A stretch of 64,000 bases of DNA, taken from NCBI RefSeq assembly GCF_900176485.1, contig NZ_FWYD01000004.1:186001-250000 (forward strand), read 5' to 3'. The notes below the pieces were generated by a model. It saw only the letters and a program-made list of their open reading frames with translations, was not told the origin of the DNA and did no database searches. Below are positions 9,006 to 17,576 of this stretch, piece after piece. The translations under genes and the position numbers were made by a program. Source of the stretch: Primorskyibacter flagellatus. Its GTDB lineage: Bacteria; Pseudomonadota; Alphaproteobacteria; Rhodobacterales; Rhodobacteraceae. Within the stretch, counting starts at the first letter, position 1; the number at the start of each line of letters is the position of its first letter.

Positions 9006-10418
9006 ATGACGGAAACACTGACCTTCGGCTGGGAAGAATGGGTTGCCCTGCCCGATCTCGGATTGCCTGCGCTCAAGGTCAAGGTCGACACCGGGGCGCG
9101 TACCTCGGCCCTGCATGCGTTCGACATTGAGACCTTCGGTCCGGCGACGCGCCCGAAAGTGCGTTTCACCATCCACCCGATACCGGGACGGGACGACCTG
9201 ATCATCCCGTGTTCCGCACCCATAATCGACCGACGCGACGTCACCTCGTCGAATGGCGAGGCCGAACCCCGCTATGTCATCTCGACGCCGATGAAAGTGG
9301 GCAATGAGAGCTGGGACATCGAGATCACGCTGACCAACCGCGCCAATATGGCCAGCCGGATGTTGCTGGGCCGACAGGCGCTGAAAGATCACATCCAGAT
9401 CGTCGCGACCGATCGGTTCTGCCAACCGGAACTCAGCTATGACGTGTATCATTCCACCAAGGTTCGCAAATCCGCGCCCAACCGCGCGCTGCGCATCGCC
9501 GTTCTCAGCCGCGAGAACAATTACTCCACCCGCCGCCTCGTCGAAGAGGGCGAAGAGCGTGGACATTCGGTAGAGGTCATCGACACCACGCGCTGCTACA
9601 TGGCGATCAACCAACTGGCCCCCGAAGTGCATTACGACGGCAAACGCCTGCCCCGCTATGATGCGGTCATCCCGCGCATCGGCGCGTCCATCACGCCCTA
9701 TGGCACGGCCGTGATCCGGCAGTTCGAAACCATCGGCACCTATTGCTTGAACGGCTCGGCAGGCATCACCGCCAGCCGCGATAAACTTCATGCCCACCAA
9801 GTGCTGGCCTCGCAAAAGATCGGGATGCCGACAACCGCCTTCGCAGCCAGCCCCAAGGACACGTCCAACCTGATCGGACTGGTCGGACAGGCCCCGCTGA
9901 TCGTCAAACTGCTCGAATCCACCCAAGGCAAAGGCGTCGTCCTGGCGGAAACCAAAAAGGCCGCCGAATCCGTCATCGACGCATTTCGCGGCCTGCGCGC
10001 AAATTTCCTGGTGCAACAATTCGTGAAGGAATCCGCAGGCGAAGACATCCGTTGTCTGGTGATCGCGGGCAAGGTCGTGGCCTCGATGAAACGCACCGGT
10101 GCCGAAGGTGATTTCCGGTCCAACCTGCATCGCGGCGGCAGCGCCACATCTGTGCGCATCACCAAAGAGGAGCGCGACACCGCCCTGCGCGCTGCCCGTG
10201 CCTTCAACCTTGGCTTGGCCGGCGTCGACCTTCTGCGCTCTGACACGGGCCCAAAGGTACTGGAGGTCAATTCCTCGCCCGGCCTGGAAGGCATTGAAAA
10301 GGCCTCGAACAAAAACATTACCGGTCTGCTCTATGACAGCATCGAGGCCCGCGCCCGCCCCGCGCCGGTACGGCGCAGAAAGCTACCTGCCAAATCCATC
10401 CAGCCGCCTACGACCTGA
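9006..10418 (+). CDS. Fused RimB-like retropepsin domain plus RimK-family ATP-grasp glutamate ligase
   Basis: A 470-residue protein with two parts. Residues 1-145 match the RimK-associated 'ATP-dependent zinc protease' family (PF05618), with the aspartic-protease-like [12 protein letters not shown] (Asp28) and a later RMLLGRQAL block. Residues 163-450 are a RimK ATP-grasp ligase, with [17 protein letters not shown] (299-315) and the metal/ATP block [12 protein letters not shown]. RimK adds glutamates to ribosomal protein S6 in E. coli; RimB of Pseudomonas removes such tails and is a separate protein there. Fusion would put writer and eraser on one chain; that is inference. The ATG at 9006 follows AAGGA. 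Confidence 0.85.
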   Translation: MTETLTFGWEEWVALPDLGLPALKVKVDTGARTSALHAFDIETFGPATRPKVRFTIHPIPGRDDLIIPCSAPIIDRRDVTSSNGEAEPRYVISTPMKVGNESWDIEITLTNRANMASRMLLGRQALKDHIQIVATDRFCQPELSYDVYHSTKVRKSAPNRALRIAVLSRENNYSTRRLVEEGEERGHSVEVIDTTRCYMAINQLAPEVHYDGKRLPRYDAVIPRIGASITPYGTAVIRQFETIGTYCLNGSAGITASRDKLHAHQVLASQKIGMPTTAFAASPKDTSNLIGLVGQAPLIVKLLESTQGKGVVLAETKKAAESVIDAFRGLRANFLVQQFVKESAGEDIRCLVIAGKVVASMKRTGAEGDFRSNLHRGGSATSVRITKEERDTALRAARAFNLGLAGVDLLRSDTGPKVLEVNSSPGLEGIEKASNKNITGLLYDSIEARARPAPVRRRKLPAKSIQPPTT

Positions 10419-10440
10419 CCTCTCACCTCCCCCCCCAGCC

Positions 10441-10491
10441 AATTCTCATTGGCAAAAATACTCCGGGGAGTGTGAGGGGCTGGCCCCTCAC
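10441..10491. repeat. 51-bp intergenic repeat, copy 1
   Basis: It begins AATTCT and holds ATACTCCGGGGAGT followed by the hairpin GTGAGGGGC-TG-GCCCCTCAC (10472-10491). The copy at 39382-39432 has the same length and layout, but two stem pairs are changed on both sides, so pairing is kept. Just upstream, CCAAT/ATTGG can pair. It lies 22 bp after the RimK-family gene and may act as a 3' structure. Confidence 0.7.
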
Positions 10492-10664
10492 TCCTGAAAG
10501 CGCCACATCCACCGCCGCCCGGTCAGCACGGCGACGTCGCCCCCCAAAAAGCCCTGTTCCCCTATCTATTGCCCAAAATGCCGCGCGGCATCTTTCCATC
10601 CGCCCCTTTACCCGGCACCTCCCATTTCCTATATGTTTGGTCAGGAAAGAACAGGACAGCCCAA

Positions 10665-11027
10665 ATGAATGACGCGCAACCGCCCATGGAGGGCACGCCG
10701 CTGATCGAGCCATCCAGCACGGACCACCCGCTATATGACAGCGTGGTGGAAGCGTGCCGCTCGGTCTATGACCCTGAAATCCCCGTAAATATCTATGACC
10801 TCGGGCTGGTCTACACAATTGATATAAGCCCCGAAAACGAGGTCCGCGTTGTGATGACGCTTACCGCACCCGGTTGCCCGGTGGCAGGCGAGATGCCGGG
10901 ATGGATCGCCGATGCGGTCGAACCGCTGCAAGGGGTGAAGCAGGTCGATGTGGATCTGACTTGGGAGCCGCCTTGGGGCATGGAGATGATGTCCGACGAA
11001 GCAAGGCTGGAACTGGGCTTCATGTAA
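10665..11027 (+). CDS. MIP18/DUF59-type Fe-S cluster assembly protein (SufT-like)
   Basis: A 120-residue cytosolic protein with the family core YDPEIPVNIYDLGLVY and the TAPGCPV block, whose Cys is conserved. Members help load Fe-S clusters onto target proteins and are often encoded with the SUF system. The ATG at 10665 follows AGGACAG. The next gene is an A-type Fe-S carrier, which supports the role; the main suf genes are not in the window. Confidence 0.87.
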   Translation: MNDAQPPMEGTPLIEPSSTDHPLYDSVVEACRSVYDPEIPVNIYDLGLVYTIDISPENEVRVVMTLTAPGCPVAGEMPGWIADAVEPLQGVKQVDVDLTWEPPWGMEMMSDEARLELGFM

Positions 11028-11240
11028 GCAAGCGCGCCGCTTCGCGCCGCGCACCGCACCGCACTGATAGGCATCAACAAACCCTCGTTGTCTATATTGT
11101 GTCCAGCGGCGTCAATCGCGGTCAACGAAATCCGGCCGACCCCGCCAGATGCCAACGTTTCGCTTGAGCAGTGCCGCGGATCTCTTGAGAAATTCGAAAC
11201 CGGGACCTATCTTGAGGTCAAGGCAAGGAGATATATCGAA

Positions 11241-11627
11241 ATGTTCGGCATTCCCGGAAAGTCCCCGATCAGCATGACCCCCAATGCCATTCGCCAGATC
11301 ACCCGGTTGATGGACAAGGAAGGGCGCGCTGGTTTGCGCATCGGCGTCAAGAAGGGCGGCTGCGCGGGCATGGAATACACCATGGACTACGTCGATCAGG
11401 CCGATCCGAATGACGAGGTCGTCACCCAGGACGGGGCCTGCGTCATGATCGCTCCGATGGCCCAGATGTTTCTCTTCGGCACCGAGATTGATTACGAAAC
11501 CTCGCTGCTTGAATCCGGGTTCCGCTTCAACAATCCCAATGTCGCCGATGCCTGCGGCTGTGGTGAATCCATCAAATTCAAGGATGTCGAAGAACTGGAT
11601 CCTGACGCGATCACCACAACGCGCTAG
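11241..11627 (+). CDS. A-type iron-sulfur carrier (IscA/SufA/ErpA family)
   Basis: A 128-residue protein with the three conserved cysteines of A-type carriers: one in KKGGCAGMEY and two in ADACGCGES near the C-terminus. It accepts and delivers Fe-S clusters. The ATG at 11241 has AAGGAG 10 nt upstream; an in-frame ATG at 11088 would add an unrelated 51-residue leader. It is 213 bp after the SufT-like gene, so it may have its own promoter. Confidence 0.88.
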   Translation: MFGIPGKSPISMTPNAIRQITRLMDKEGRAGLRIGVKKGGCAGMEYTMDYVDQADPNDEVVTQDGACVMIAPMAQMFLFGTEIDYETSLLESGFRFNNPNVADACGCGESIKFKDVEELDPDAITTTR

Positions 11628-11719
11628 GGGCTTTTCCTGCGCCGCCAACGCGATATTCCATCTCTGATCGCGTACCCTTCTGTCCCCACAAGCCGCTTGC
11701 CCTTGACGGCCCGTCTTAC

Positions 11720-11771
11720 GCCGCCATGATGTGCGCAAATCGCATGCCGCCATGATGTGCGCAAATCGCAT
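11720..11771. repeat. Perfect 26-bp tandem duplication before tpiA
   Basis: Two identical 26-bp units (11720-11745 and 11746-11771) end 12 bp before the tpiA start codon. Each unit carries the near-dyad GATGTGCGCAAATC centred on TGCGCA. It could be a doubled operator or core promoter part, or a replication-slippage product. The SD-like AAGGGA lies just after the second unit. Confidence 0.8.
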
Positions 11772-11783
11772 GAAGGGACCGAG

Positions 11784-12539
11784 ATGAGACGCAAACTTGC
11801 CGCCGGAAACTGGAAGATGAACGGTACTGCCGCCGCTCTGGAAGAGTTGGCGGAGATCGCCAATGGCCCCGAGCCCGCCGCCTGCGATGTGCTGATCTGC
11901 CCGCCTTCGACGCTGTTGTCACGCGCCGCCGAGGCAATCCAAGGCAAACCTGTCTCCATCGGCGGCCAGGATTGTCATGCCGAGGCCACAGGCGCGCATA
12001 CCGGCGACATTTCCGCTACCATGCTGGCGGATGCGGGGGCGACCCATGTCATCTTGGGTCATTCCGAAAGGCGTCAGGACCACGACGAGCATGACGACGC
12101 CATCCGCGCCAAGGCCCGCGCTGCGTTTGATTCCGATTTGATCGCGGTGATCTGCGTCGGTGAAAGCCTTGCAGAGCGCGAGTCGTCCAACACGCTCGAC
12201 ATCATTGGCGGACAGCTTTCAGGCTCTGTCCCGGACAGCGCCACCGGCCACAATCTGGTGATCGCCTATGAACCGATCTGGGCCATCGGTACTGGCAAGG
12301 TTCCGACAACCGACCAGATCGGCGAGGTGCATGATTTCATCCGCACGCGACTGGAGCGGCGCTTTGGCGCGGGCGTCGGGCGGTCGGTCCGTATCCTCTA
12401 TGGCGGGTCGGTCAAAGCCTCGAATGCCGAAGAGATTTTCGCGGTGTCGAATGTCGATGGCGCACTTGTCGGCGGGGCCAGCCTGAAGGCCTCGGACTTC
12501 CTGCCGATCATCGCCGCACTAGACGCGAGCGCGACATAA
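11784..12539 (+). CDS. tpiA: Triose-phosphate isomerase
   Basis: A 251-residue TIM barrel that interconverts dihydroxyacetone phosphate and glyceraldehyde 3-phosphate. It shows the N-terminal AAGNWKMNG (catalytic Lys), HVILGHSERR (catalytic His), AYEPIWAIGTG (catalytic Glu and start of loop 6) and the phosphate-binding YGGSV. The ATG at 11784 fits the family start MRRKLAAGNWK. A strong hairpin terminator follows. Confidence 0.96.
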   Translation: MRRKLAAGNWKMNGTAAALEELAEIANGPEPAACDVLICPPSTLLSRAAEAIQGKPVSIGGQDCHAEATGAHTGDISATMLADAGATHVILGHSERRQDHDEHDDAIRAKARAAFDSDLIAVICVGESLAERESSNTLDIIGGQLSGSVPDSATGHNLVIAYEPIWAIGTGKVPTTDQIGEVHDFIRTRLERRFGAGVGRSVRILYGGSVKASNAEEIFAVSNVDGALVGGASLKASDFLPIIAALDASAT

Positions 12540-12565
12540 CCGGACCTTTACTTACGCAGGAATTT

Positions 12566-12600
12566 GCCGCGCGCCCCTCGGGTCGCGCGGCGTTCTTTTG
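12566..12600 (+). terminator. Rho-independent terminator of tpiA
   Basis: GCCGCGCG (12566-12573) pairs with CGCGCGGC (12584-12591) around a 10-nt loop and is followed by GTTCTTTTG. It separates tpiA from the convergent dctM-type gene. Confidence 0.8.
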
Positions 12601-12605
12601 TCAGG

Positions 12606-13883
12606 TCAGGGGATCAGCACCGAAGGCAACCATGTGGCCAGTGCGGGAATGTAGCTGACGGCCAGCAGCACCAGAATATTGGTCGCAAGGAATGGCAGGA
12701 TGGCCACCACCACCGGCGCCAAAGGCAGGCGCGCGATGCCTGCGCAGACAAAAAGGCACACGCCCACCGGCGGCGTTGTCAGACCGATCATCAGGTTCAG
12801 CACTGCGAAGGTGGCAAAGTGCAACGGGTCAATCCCCACAGCCTGCGCCAGCGACAGAAGCGGCACAAACAGGATGATCAGTGCGGCAATCGTTTCCATG
12901 AACATGCCAACGAACAGCAACAGCAGGTTGATGATCAGGATCACCATGAACTTGTTGCCTGTCAGCGAAAGCACGCCCTCGGCGATTGCCTGCGGGATAT
13001 GTTCCGACACCAGAATCCAGCCAAACACATTGGCAAAGCCCACCAGCGCAAGGATACCCGCAGCCGACACTGCACTGTCCACCACGATGCCCGGCAGTTT
13101 GGACACTTTCAACTCGCGGTAGATGAAGGCCCCGACCATGAAGGCGTAGACCGACGCAACAACGGCCGTTTCTGTCGGCGTGGCCAAGCCCGACAGCAGA
13201 CCGTAGATGATCAGGAAGGTCATCGCCAGCGCCCAGAAAGCCCCGCCGAAGGACCGGACGACCTCACCCGCACCTTGCCACGGCTGGCGCGGAAAATCGC
13301 GGCGCGCCGAAATCACGAAGCAGGTCACCATCATCGCCAGCCCCATCAGGATACCCGGTACGGCACCCGCAAGGAACATCTTGCCGACCGAGATACCGGA
13401 CAGCGCGCCGACAATAATCATCGGCACAGAGGGCGGAATGATCGGCCCGACGGTCGATGAGGCTGCGGTGACTGCGGCAGCGAAATCAGCGGGATAGCCC
13501 GCTTTCTTCATCCCCGGTATCATCACCCCACCGATCGAGGCCGCATCGGCCACAGCCGTGCCGGTGATGCCACCGAACAGCATGGAGGCAGCGATGTTTG
13601 TCAGACCCAGCCCGCCGCGGATCCAGCCGACCAGCGAATTGGCAAAGCGGATGATACGCTCTGTTATGCCGCCCTGATTCATCAGGTTGCCCGCAAGGAT
13701 GAAGCCCGGAATCGACAGCAGCACGAAAACATCCATGCCCGCATACATCTTTTGCGGCATGACGACGGGCGGTATCCCCGCCAGCAGCAGATAGGCCAAC
13801 GACGAGACCCCAAGCGTGATCGCAACCGGAACGCCAGCGACTAGGCCGCCGACGAAGACCAGAAACAAAACCGTGACATCCAT
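12606..13883 (-). CDS. TRAP transporter large permease (DctM family)
   Basis: A 425-residue integral membrane protein with about twelve hydrophobic segments. It has family signatures such as SIPGFILAGNLMNQGG, the TGTAVADAASIGGVMIPGM region and LTTPPVGVCLF. It forms the Na+-driven transport channel with the small permease encoded 3 bp upstream. With the regulator and mannonate dehydratase nearby, the substrate is probably a hexuronate or related sugar acid; that is inferred from context. Confidence 0.93.
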   Translation of the reverse strand: MDVTVLFLVFVGGLVAGVPVAITLGVSSLAYLLLAGIPPVVMPQKMYAGMDVFVLLSIPGFILAGNLMNQGGITERIIRFANSLVGWIRGGLGLTNIAASMLFGGITGTAVADAASIGGVMIPGMKKAGYPADFAAAVTAASSTVGPIIPPSVPMIIVGALSGISVGKMFLAGAVPGILMGLAMMVTCFVISARRDFPRQPWQGAGEVVRSFGGAFWALAMTFLIIYGLLSGLATPTETAVVASVYAFMVGAFIYRELKVSKLPGIVVDSAVSAAGILALVGFANVFGWILVSEHIPQAIAEGVLSLTGNKFMVILIINLLLLFVGMFMETIAALIILFVPLLSLAQAVGIDPLHFATFAVLNLMIGLTTPPVGVCLFVCAGIARLPLAPVVVAILPFLATNILVLLAVSYIPALATWLPSVLIP

Positions 13884-13886
13884 TGC

Positions 13887-14393
13887 TCAGTCCTCTTCGG
13901 GCTTGCGGGGTTTGCCATCTTCGGTGCCGGTCAGCATTCCGACGACGCGCAGGCTTGCAAACAGGGCCAGCAGCGCCAGCATCAGCCAGACCGTAAAATG
14001 GACGTAGTGCATTTTGATCCCCAATGCGGGGGCGGTCTGCATCTTTCCGATGGAGACGTATTTCCAGGCATGCGGCAGCAGGTAGATCGCCAGCCCAGCG
14101 GTGACGATGCCCGCGAAGAGGCGCAGCAACCAAGGCATGCGACCCGGCAGCGACTCGCAGACGACATCGACGTTCACCAGATCACCGGTGCGAAAAGAAA
14201 GCCCCGCACCAAATGCCACCGAGAACAGCAGCGCGTAACGCGTCAGTTCCTCGGTCCAGACCGGAGAGCTGCCGATGAAGCGCCCCACCACCTGTATCAA
14301 CACCGCGCCGATCAGCACCGAAAAGGAAATTCCGGCCCCGATCCGCGCAAGCTGCACAAGGAGGTCGATTAGTCTTTCTGCGCGTTTCACCAT
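13887..14393 (-). CDS. TRAP transporter small permease (DctQ family)
   Basis: A 168-residue protein with four hydrophobic segments and the family block VWTEELTRYALLFSVAFGAG. It pairs with the large permease and receives substrate from the binding protein. It ends 3 bp before dctM starts and follows the binding-protein gene after a 72-bp gap that contains a stem-loop. Confidence 0.9.
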   Translation of the reverse strand: MVKRAERLIDLLVQLARIGAGISFSVLIGAVLIQVVGRFIGSSPVWTEELTRYALLFSVAFGAGLSFRTGDLVNVDVVCESLPGRMPWLLRLFAGIVTAGLAIYLLPHAWKYVSIGKMQTAPALGIKMHYVHFTVWLMLALLALFASLRVVGMLTGTEDGKPRKPEED

Positions 14394-14416
14394 GAGCCCC
14401 CTGGACTGAAAGGACA

Positions 14417-14439
14417 GCGCCGCCCGTCCGGGGCGACGC
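14417..14439 (-). promoter_or_regulatory. Stem-loop between binding-protein and permease genes
   Basis: GCGCCGCCC (14417-14425) faces GGGCGACGC (14431-14439) with one mismatch and a five-base loop. Such stems after a periplasmic binding-protein gene often raise its mRNA level over the permeases by blocking 3' decay or causing partial termination. That role is inferred. Confidence 0.45.
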
Positions 14440-14465
14440 CGCTTGATCTAGATGTAACCTGTCGC

Positions 14466-15437
14466 TTATTCAGCGAACAGGCCTTCGACGATCGGCTTGA
14501 TCTCGTCGCTGACATTGGCCAGCACCGCATCCTTGGCTTTTGCCTGGAAGGCGGCACCATCAACCTCTACGAATGTCATGCCGTTTTCCTCCAGATAGGC
14601 ACGGTCGGCGGCGATGCTTTCGTTGAACAGTTCCCGCTCATAGGCCTGCGCGCGCGAGGCGGCCTCCATCACGGCACCCTGATCTTCTTCGGACAGGCTC
14701 GCCCAAGTGCTTTCCGCGATGGTCAGGTAAATCCACGAACGGACATGCTCTGTCATGTTGACGTGGCTCTGCACTTCGTTAAAGCTCGCTGACCGGATCA
14801 GTGCCAGCGGGTTCTCCTGCGCCTCGATGGTGCCGTTCTGAAGTGAGGTGAACACTTCGGAGAACGCCATCGGGCCGGGGTTCGCGCCAAGCGCCTTCCA
14901 CACGTCGATGAACAGCGGCACGTTCGGCACGCGCATTTTCAAACCGTTCAGATCATCCGGCGAAGTGATCGGCCGGTTGGATGTCAGGTTGCGCGGTCCG
15001 CGCGCGAAATGCGCGATGGGGCGGATCTGCACCTTCTCGATGATCTGCGCCTTGATCTGATCGCCGATCTCGCCACTGGCGACTTCATCCATGTGCTCCA
15101 GCGACTTGTAGGCATAGGGAACCGCCAGCAGGGCTGCCATCGGTGCCCAGTTTTGCAGGGACTCTCCGGTGATGGTCATGTCAACCGTGCCAAGCTGCAT
15201 GCCGTTGATCAGGTCGATTTCCTTGCCCAGGCTTTCATTCGGGAACACCTCAACGGTAATGCGCCCGTCTGTCAGCGCGGTCAGCTCTTCGCCGAACCTG
15301 ACCGAGGCCATGTGCCAGGGATTGTCCTCATTGGCCAGATGGCCCAGCTTCAGCGTCATGTCCTGCGCGAAGGCAGGCGCTGTCAACAATGCCGCCACGG
15401 TCGCGGCAACGGCTGGAAGTTTCCAATTGAACGTCAT
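14466..15437 (-). CDS. TRAP transporter periplasmic substrate-binding protein (DctP family)
   Basis: A 323-residue secreted protein with an N-terminal signal peptide (about residues 1-24, ending APAFAQ). It shows the DctP core, including LKMRVPNVPLFIDVWKALGANP and the FTSLQNGTIEAQENP block with the conserved Glu-Asn. It captures an acidic solute, probably a uronate given its neighbours. The ATG at 15437 follows GAGGAGT. It lies 11 bp after the GntR gene in the same operon. Confidence 0.93.
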   Translation of the reverse strand: MTFNWKLPAVAATVAALLTAPAFAQDMTLKLGHLANEDNPWHMASVRFGEELTALTDGRITVEVFPNESLGKEIDLINGMQLGTVDMTITGESLQNWAPMAALLAVPYAYKSLEHMDEVASGEIGDQIKAQIIEKVQIRPIAHFARGPRNLTSNRPITSPDDLNGLKMRVPNVPLFIDVWKALGANPGPMAFSEVFTSLQNGTIEAQENPLALIRSASFNEVQSHVNMTEHVRSWIYLTIAESTWASLSEEDQGAVMEAASRAQAYERELFNESIAADRAYLEENGMTFVEVDGAAFQAKAKDAVLANVSDEIKPIVEGLFAE

Positions 15438-15448
15438 GTATCCACTCC

Positions 15449-16180
15449 TCATAGGATAGGTGCATTGACCGGTTGGGGAAGCTCCCCCGCCGGCAGGTCG
15501 AAAAACTCGGGATGCGCGGCAACGATCTGGGTAAGGTCGGAAAGAACCTCGCGCAAATGGGTGCGGATCGCAACATTGGCACCGCGGCGGTCACCATCGG
15601 CGATGTGGTCGACAATGGCTTCGTGCTGACCGATCAGCTTGGCCACGGGGAATTGCGACAAGGAAAGATACCGCACACGGTCCATCTGCGATTTCAGCCC
15701 CTCCACTTGCTTCCACGCCCCGCCCTTGCCTGCGGCCGCGGCGAGCGTGAAATGAAAGCGTTCATCCAAATGAATGAAATCGCTTGAATCTTTTGGGTCC
15801 AAGGCGCGCTGGACATCAAGCTGTTTGCGCAGATTCGACACCAGGCCCGCATCCGGCGACTGCGCCAGAATGCTGACAATATCGGCCTCTATCGCTTCGC
15901 GCAGAAAACGCGCGTCCAGAACGACCGAATAGGCGATCTTGTTGACGATCGTGCCGCGCTGCGGACGCACGGCCAGAAGCCCCTGCTCTGCCAGCTTGAT
16001 AAAGGCCTCACGGACCGGTTGGCGACTGACCTGATGAAGTGCGGCAATTTCGGATTCGGAAATCCGGTTTCCAGGGGTCAGATCATTGTGGATAATACGG
16101 TCGCGCAGGATACGGTAGATCTGTGGCGTGATTGGCAATGTCGGGTCCAAAGCCCCTATACCTGTGACAGATGCCGTCAT
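15449..16180 (-). CDS. GntR/FadR-family (FCD) transcriptional regulator
   Basis: A 243-residue regulator with an N-terminal winged helix (ISESEIAALHQVSRQPVREA) and a C-terminal FCD ligand domain with the conserved DERFH and GQHEAIVDHI blocks. It leads the TRAP operon and is divergent from uxuA, so it probably represses both until a sugar-acid effector binds. The ATG at 16180 follows GGAGG. The 104-bp divergent spacer carries a short direct repeat that may be part of its operator. Confidence 0.88.
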   Translation of the reverse strand: MTASVTGIGALDPTLPITPQIYRILRDRIIHNDLTPGNRISESEIAALHQVSRQPVREAFIKLAEQGLLAVRPQRGTIVNKIAYSVVLDARFLREAIEADIVSILAQSPDAGLVSNLRKQLDVQRALDPKDSSDFIHLDERFHFTLAAAAGKGGAWKQVEGLKSQMDRVRYLSLSQFPVAKLIGQHEAIVDHIADGDRRGANVAIRTHLREVLSDLTQIVAAHPEFFDLPAGELPQPVNAPIL

Positions 16181-16205
16181 GATTCTACCTCCACGCGCTG
16201 AATAA

Positions 16206-16227
16206 CATACTTCCATACTTCCATACT
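16206..16227. repeat. 8-bp direct repeats in the gntR-uxuA spacer
   Basis: On the minus strand the unit AGTATGGA occurs 2.75 times in tandem. It lies between the divergent regulator and uxuA, where an operator is expected. It is not the usual FadR-type palindrome, so the link to the regulator is a guess. Confidence 0.5.
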
Positions 16228-16284
16228 AGGCATTAAACGCAGGGTCTGTTATCACTCAATCATCGCACGACTCGGGAGGAAGTA

Positions 16285-17499
16285 ATGAAACAAACCTGGC
16301 GCTGGTTCGGACCAAAAGATCTTGTGTCCATAGATGACGTTGCCCAGGCGGGCGCGACCGGCATTGTCACCGCCCTGCACCACATCCCGACGGGGGATGT
16401 GTGGTCCAAGGAAGAGATTGCCGAACGTCAACGCGTGATTGCGCACATGAAAGACGGACGCCCCTCGGGTCTGGCATGGGATGTGGTCGAAAGCCTGCCT
16501 GTCAGCGAGGATATCAAGAAGCAGACCGGCAACTGGCGGACCCATATTGCCAATTACCGCGAAAGCCTTGGCAATCTTGCCGATGCCGGGATCGAGGTGA
16601 TCTGCTACAACTTCATGCCAATACTGGATTGGACCCGCACGGATCTTGCCTGGCGCCTGCCCAACGGTGGCACTTGCATGCGGTTCGACCTGACCGACTT
16701 TGCCGCATTTGACCTGCATATCCTCGAACGTCCCGGCGCTGCCGAGGAGTATGATAAGGCGCTTAAGGATGCCGCAGGCAAACGCTTTGCAGAGATGGAT
16801 GACGCCCATCGTTCGCAACTGCTGCGCAACCTCGTGTTCGGCCTTCCCGGCGCGGCCGAGAATTTTTCGCTGGAAGATGTGCGCACGCATCTGGCCGAAT
16901 ATGCCGCGATCAGCGAGGATCAGTTGCGCGCAAATCTCGTTACCTTCCTCGAAGAGGTCGTGCCCACGGCGGAAAAGCTGGGCTTGCGGCTGTGCTGCCA
17001 TCCTGACGATCCTCCCGTACCGCTGCTGGGCCTGCCGCGCATCATGTCGACCGAGGCGCATTACAAGGCGGTAATGGATGCTGTGAACTCGCCCGCCAGT
17101 GGCATCACACTGTGTTCCGGTTCCCTTGGTGCGCGGCCTGACAACGATCTGCCGGGTATGATGGAGCGTCTTGGCGACCGGGTGCATTTCCTGCATCTGC
17201 GCAACGTCAAACGAGAGTCGGACGAGATTTTCGGATCGTTCTATGAAGCCGAGCATCTGGGCGGCGATACCGATATGGTGGCGCTGGTAGAGGCTGTCTT
17301 GCACGAAGAGGCGCGGCGCAAGGCTGCTGGCCGTACCGACTGGTCACTCCCCTTCCGGCCGGATCATGGGCAGGACATCCTTGACGATCTGGGGCGCAGT
17401 GCGCAGCCGGGCTATCCTTCTATCGGACGGTTGAAGGGCCTTGCCGAATTGCGCGGAATAATCGCGGCGCTCTCTCCACGCATCACCGCAGAGACATGA
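16285..17499 (+). CDS. uxuA: Mannonate dehydratase
   Basis: A 404-residue enzyme that dehydrates D-mannonate to 2-keto-3-deoxygluconate in glucuronate catabolism. It opens with MKQTWRWFGPKD and has the metal-binding CCHPDDPP motif and the late HFLHLRNV block typical of UxuA. GGGAGGA precedes the ATG. Together with the divergent GntR-TRAP operon it forms a probable hexuronate uptake and degradation module; the kinase and aldolase are not here. Confidence 0.95.
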   Translation: MKQTWRWFGPKDLVSIDDVAQAGATGIVTALHHIPTGDVWSKEEIAERQRVIAHMKDGRPSGLAWDVVESLPVSEDIKKQTGNWRTHIANYRESLGNLADAGIEVICYNFMPILDWTRTDLAWRLPNGGTCMRFDLTDFAAFDLHILERPGAAEEYDKALKDAAGKRFAEMDDAHRSQLLRNLVFGLPGAAENFSLEDVRTHLAEYAAISEDQLRANLVTFLEEVVPTAEKLGLRLCCHPDDPPVPLLGLPRIMSTEAHYKAVMDAVNSPASGITLCSGSLGARPDNDLPGMMERLGDRVHFLHLRNVKRESDEIFGSFYEAEHLGGDTDMVALVEAVLHEEARRKAAGRTDWSLPFRPDHGQDILDDLGRSAQPGYPSIGRLKGLAELRGIIAALSPRITAET

Positions 17500-17525
17500 C
17501 AAGCTGCGCCTGACTGACCTTGATC

Positions 17526-17553
17526 GGGCGAAAGGGACACCCCTTCGCCCTTT
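17526..17553 (+). terminator. Terminator after uxuA
   Basis: GGGCGAA (17526-17532) pairs with TTCGCCC (17544-17550), and inner GGG/CCC pairs extend the stem past one mismatch; TTT follows. It separates uxuA from convergent alaX. Confidence 0.6.
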
Positions 17554-17576
17554 CGCGAACATTAAAACCCGATCAC

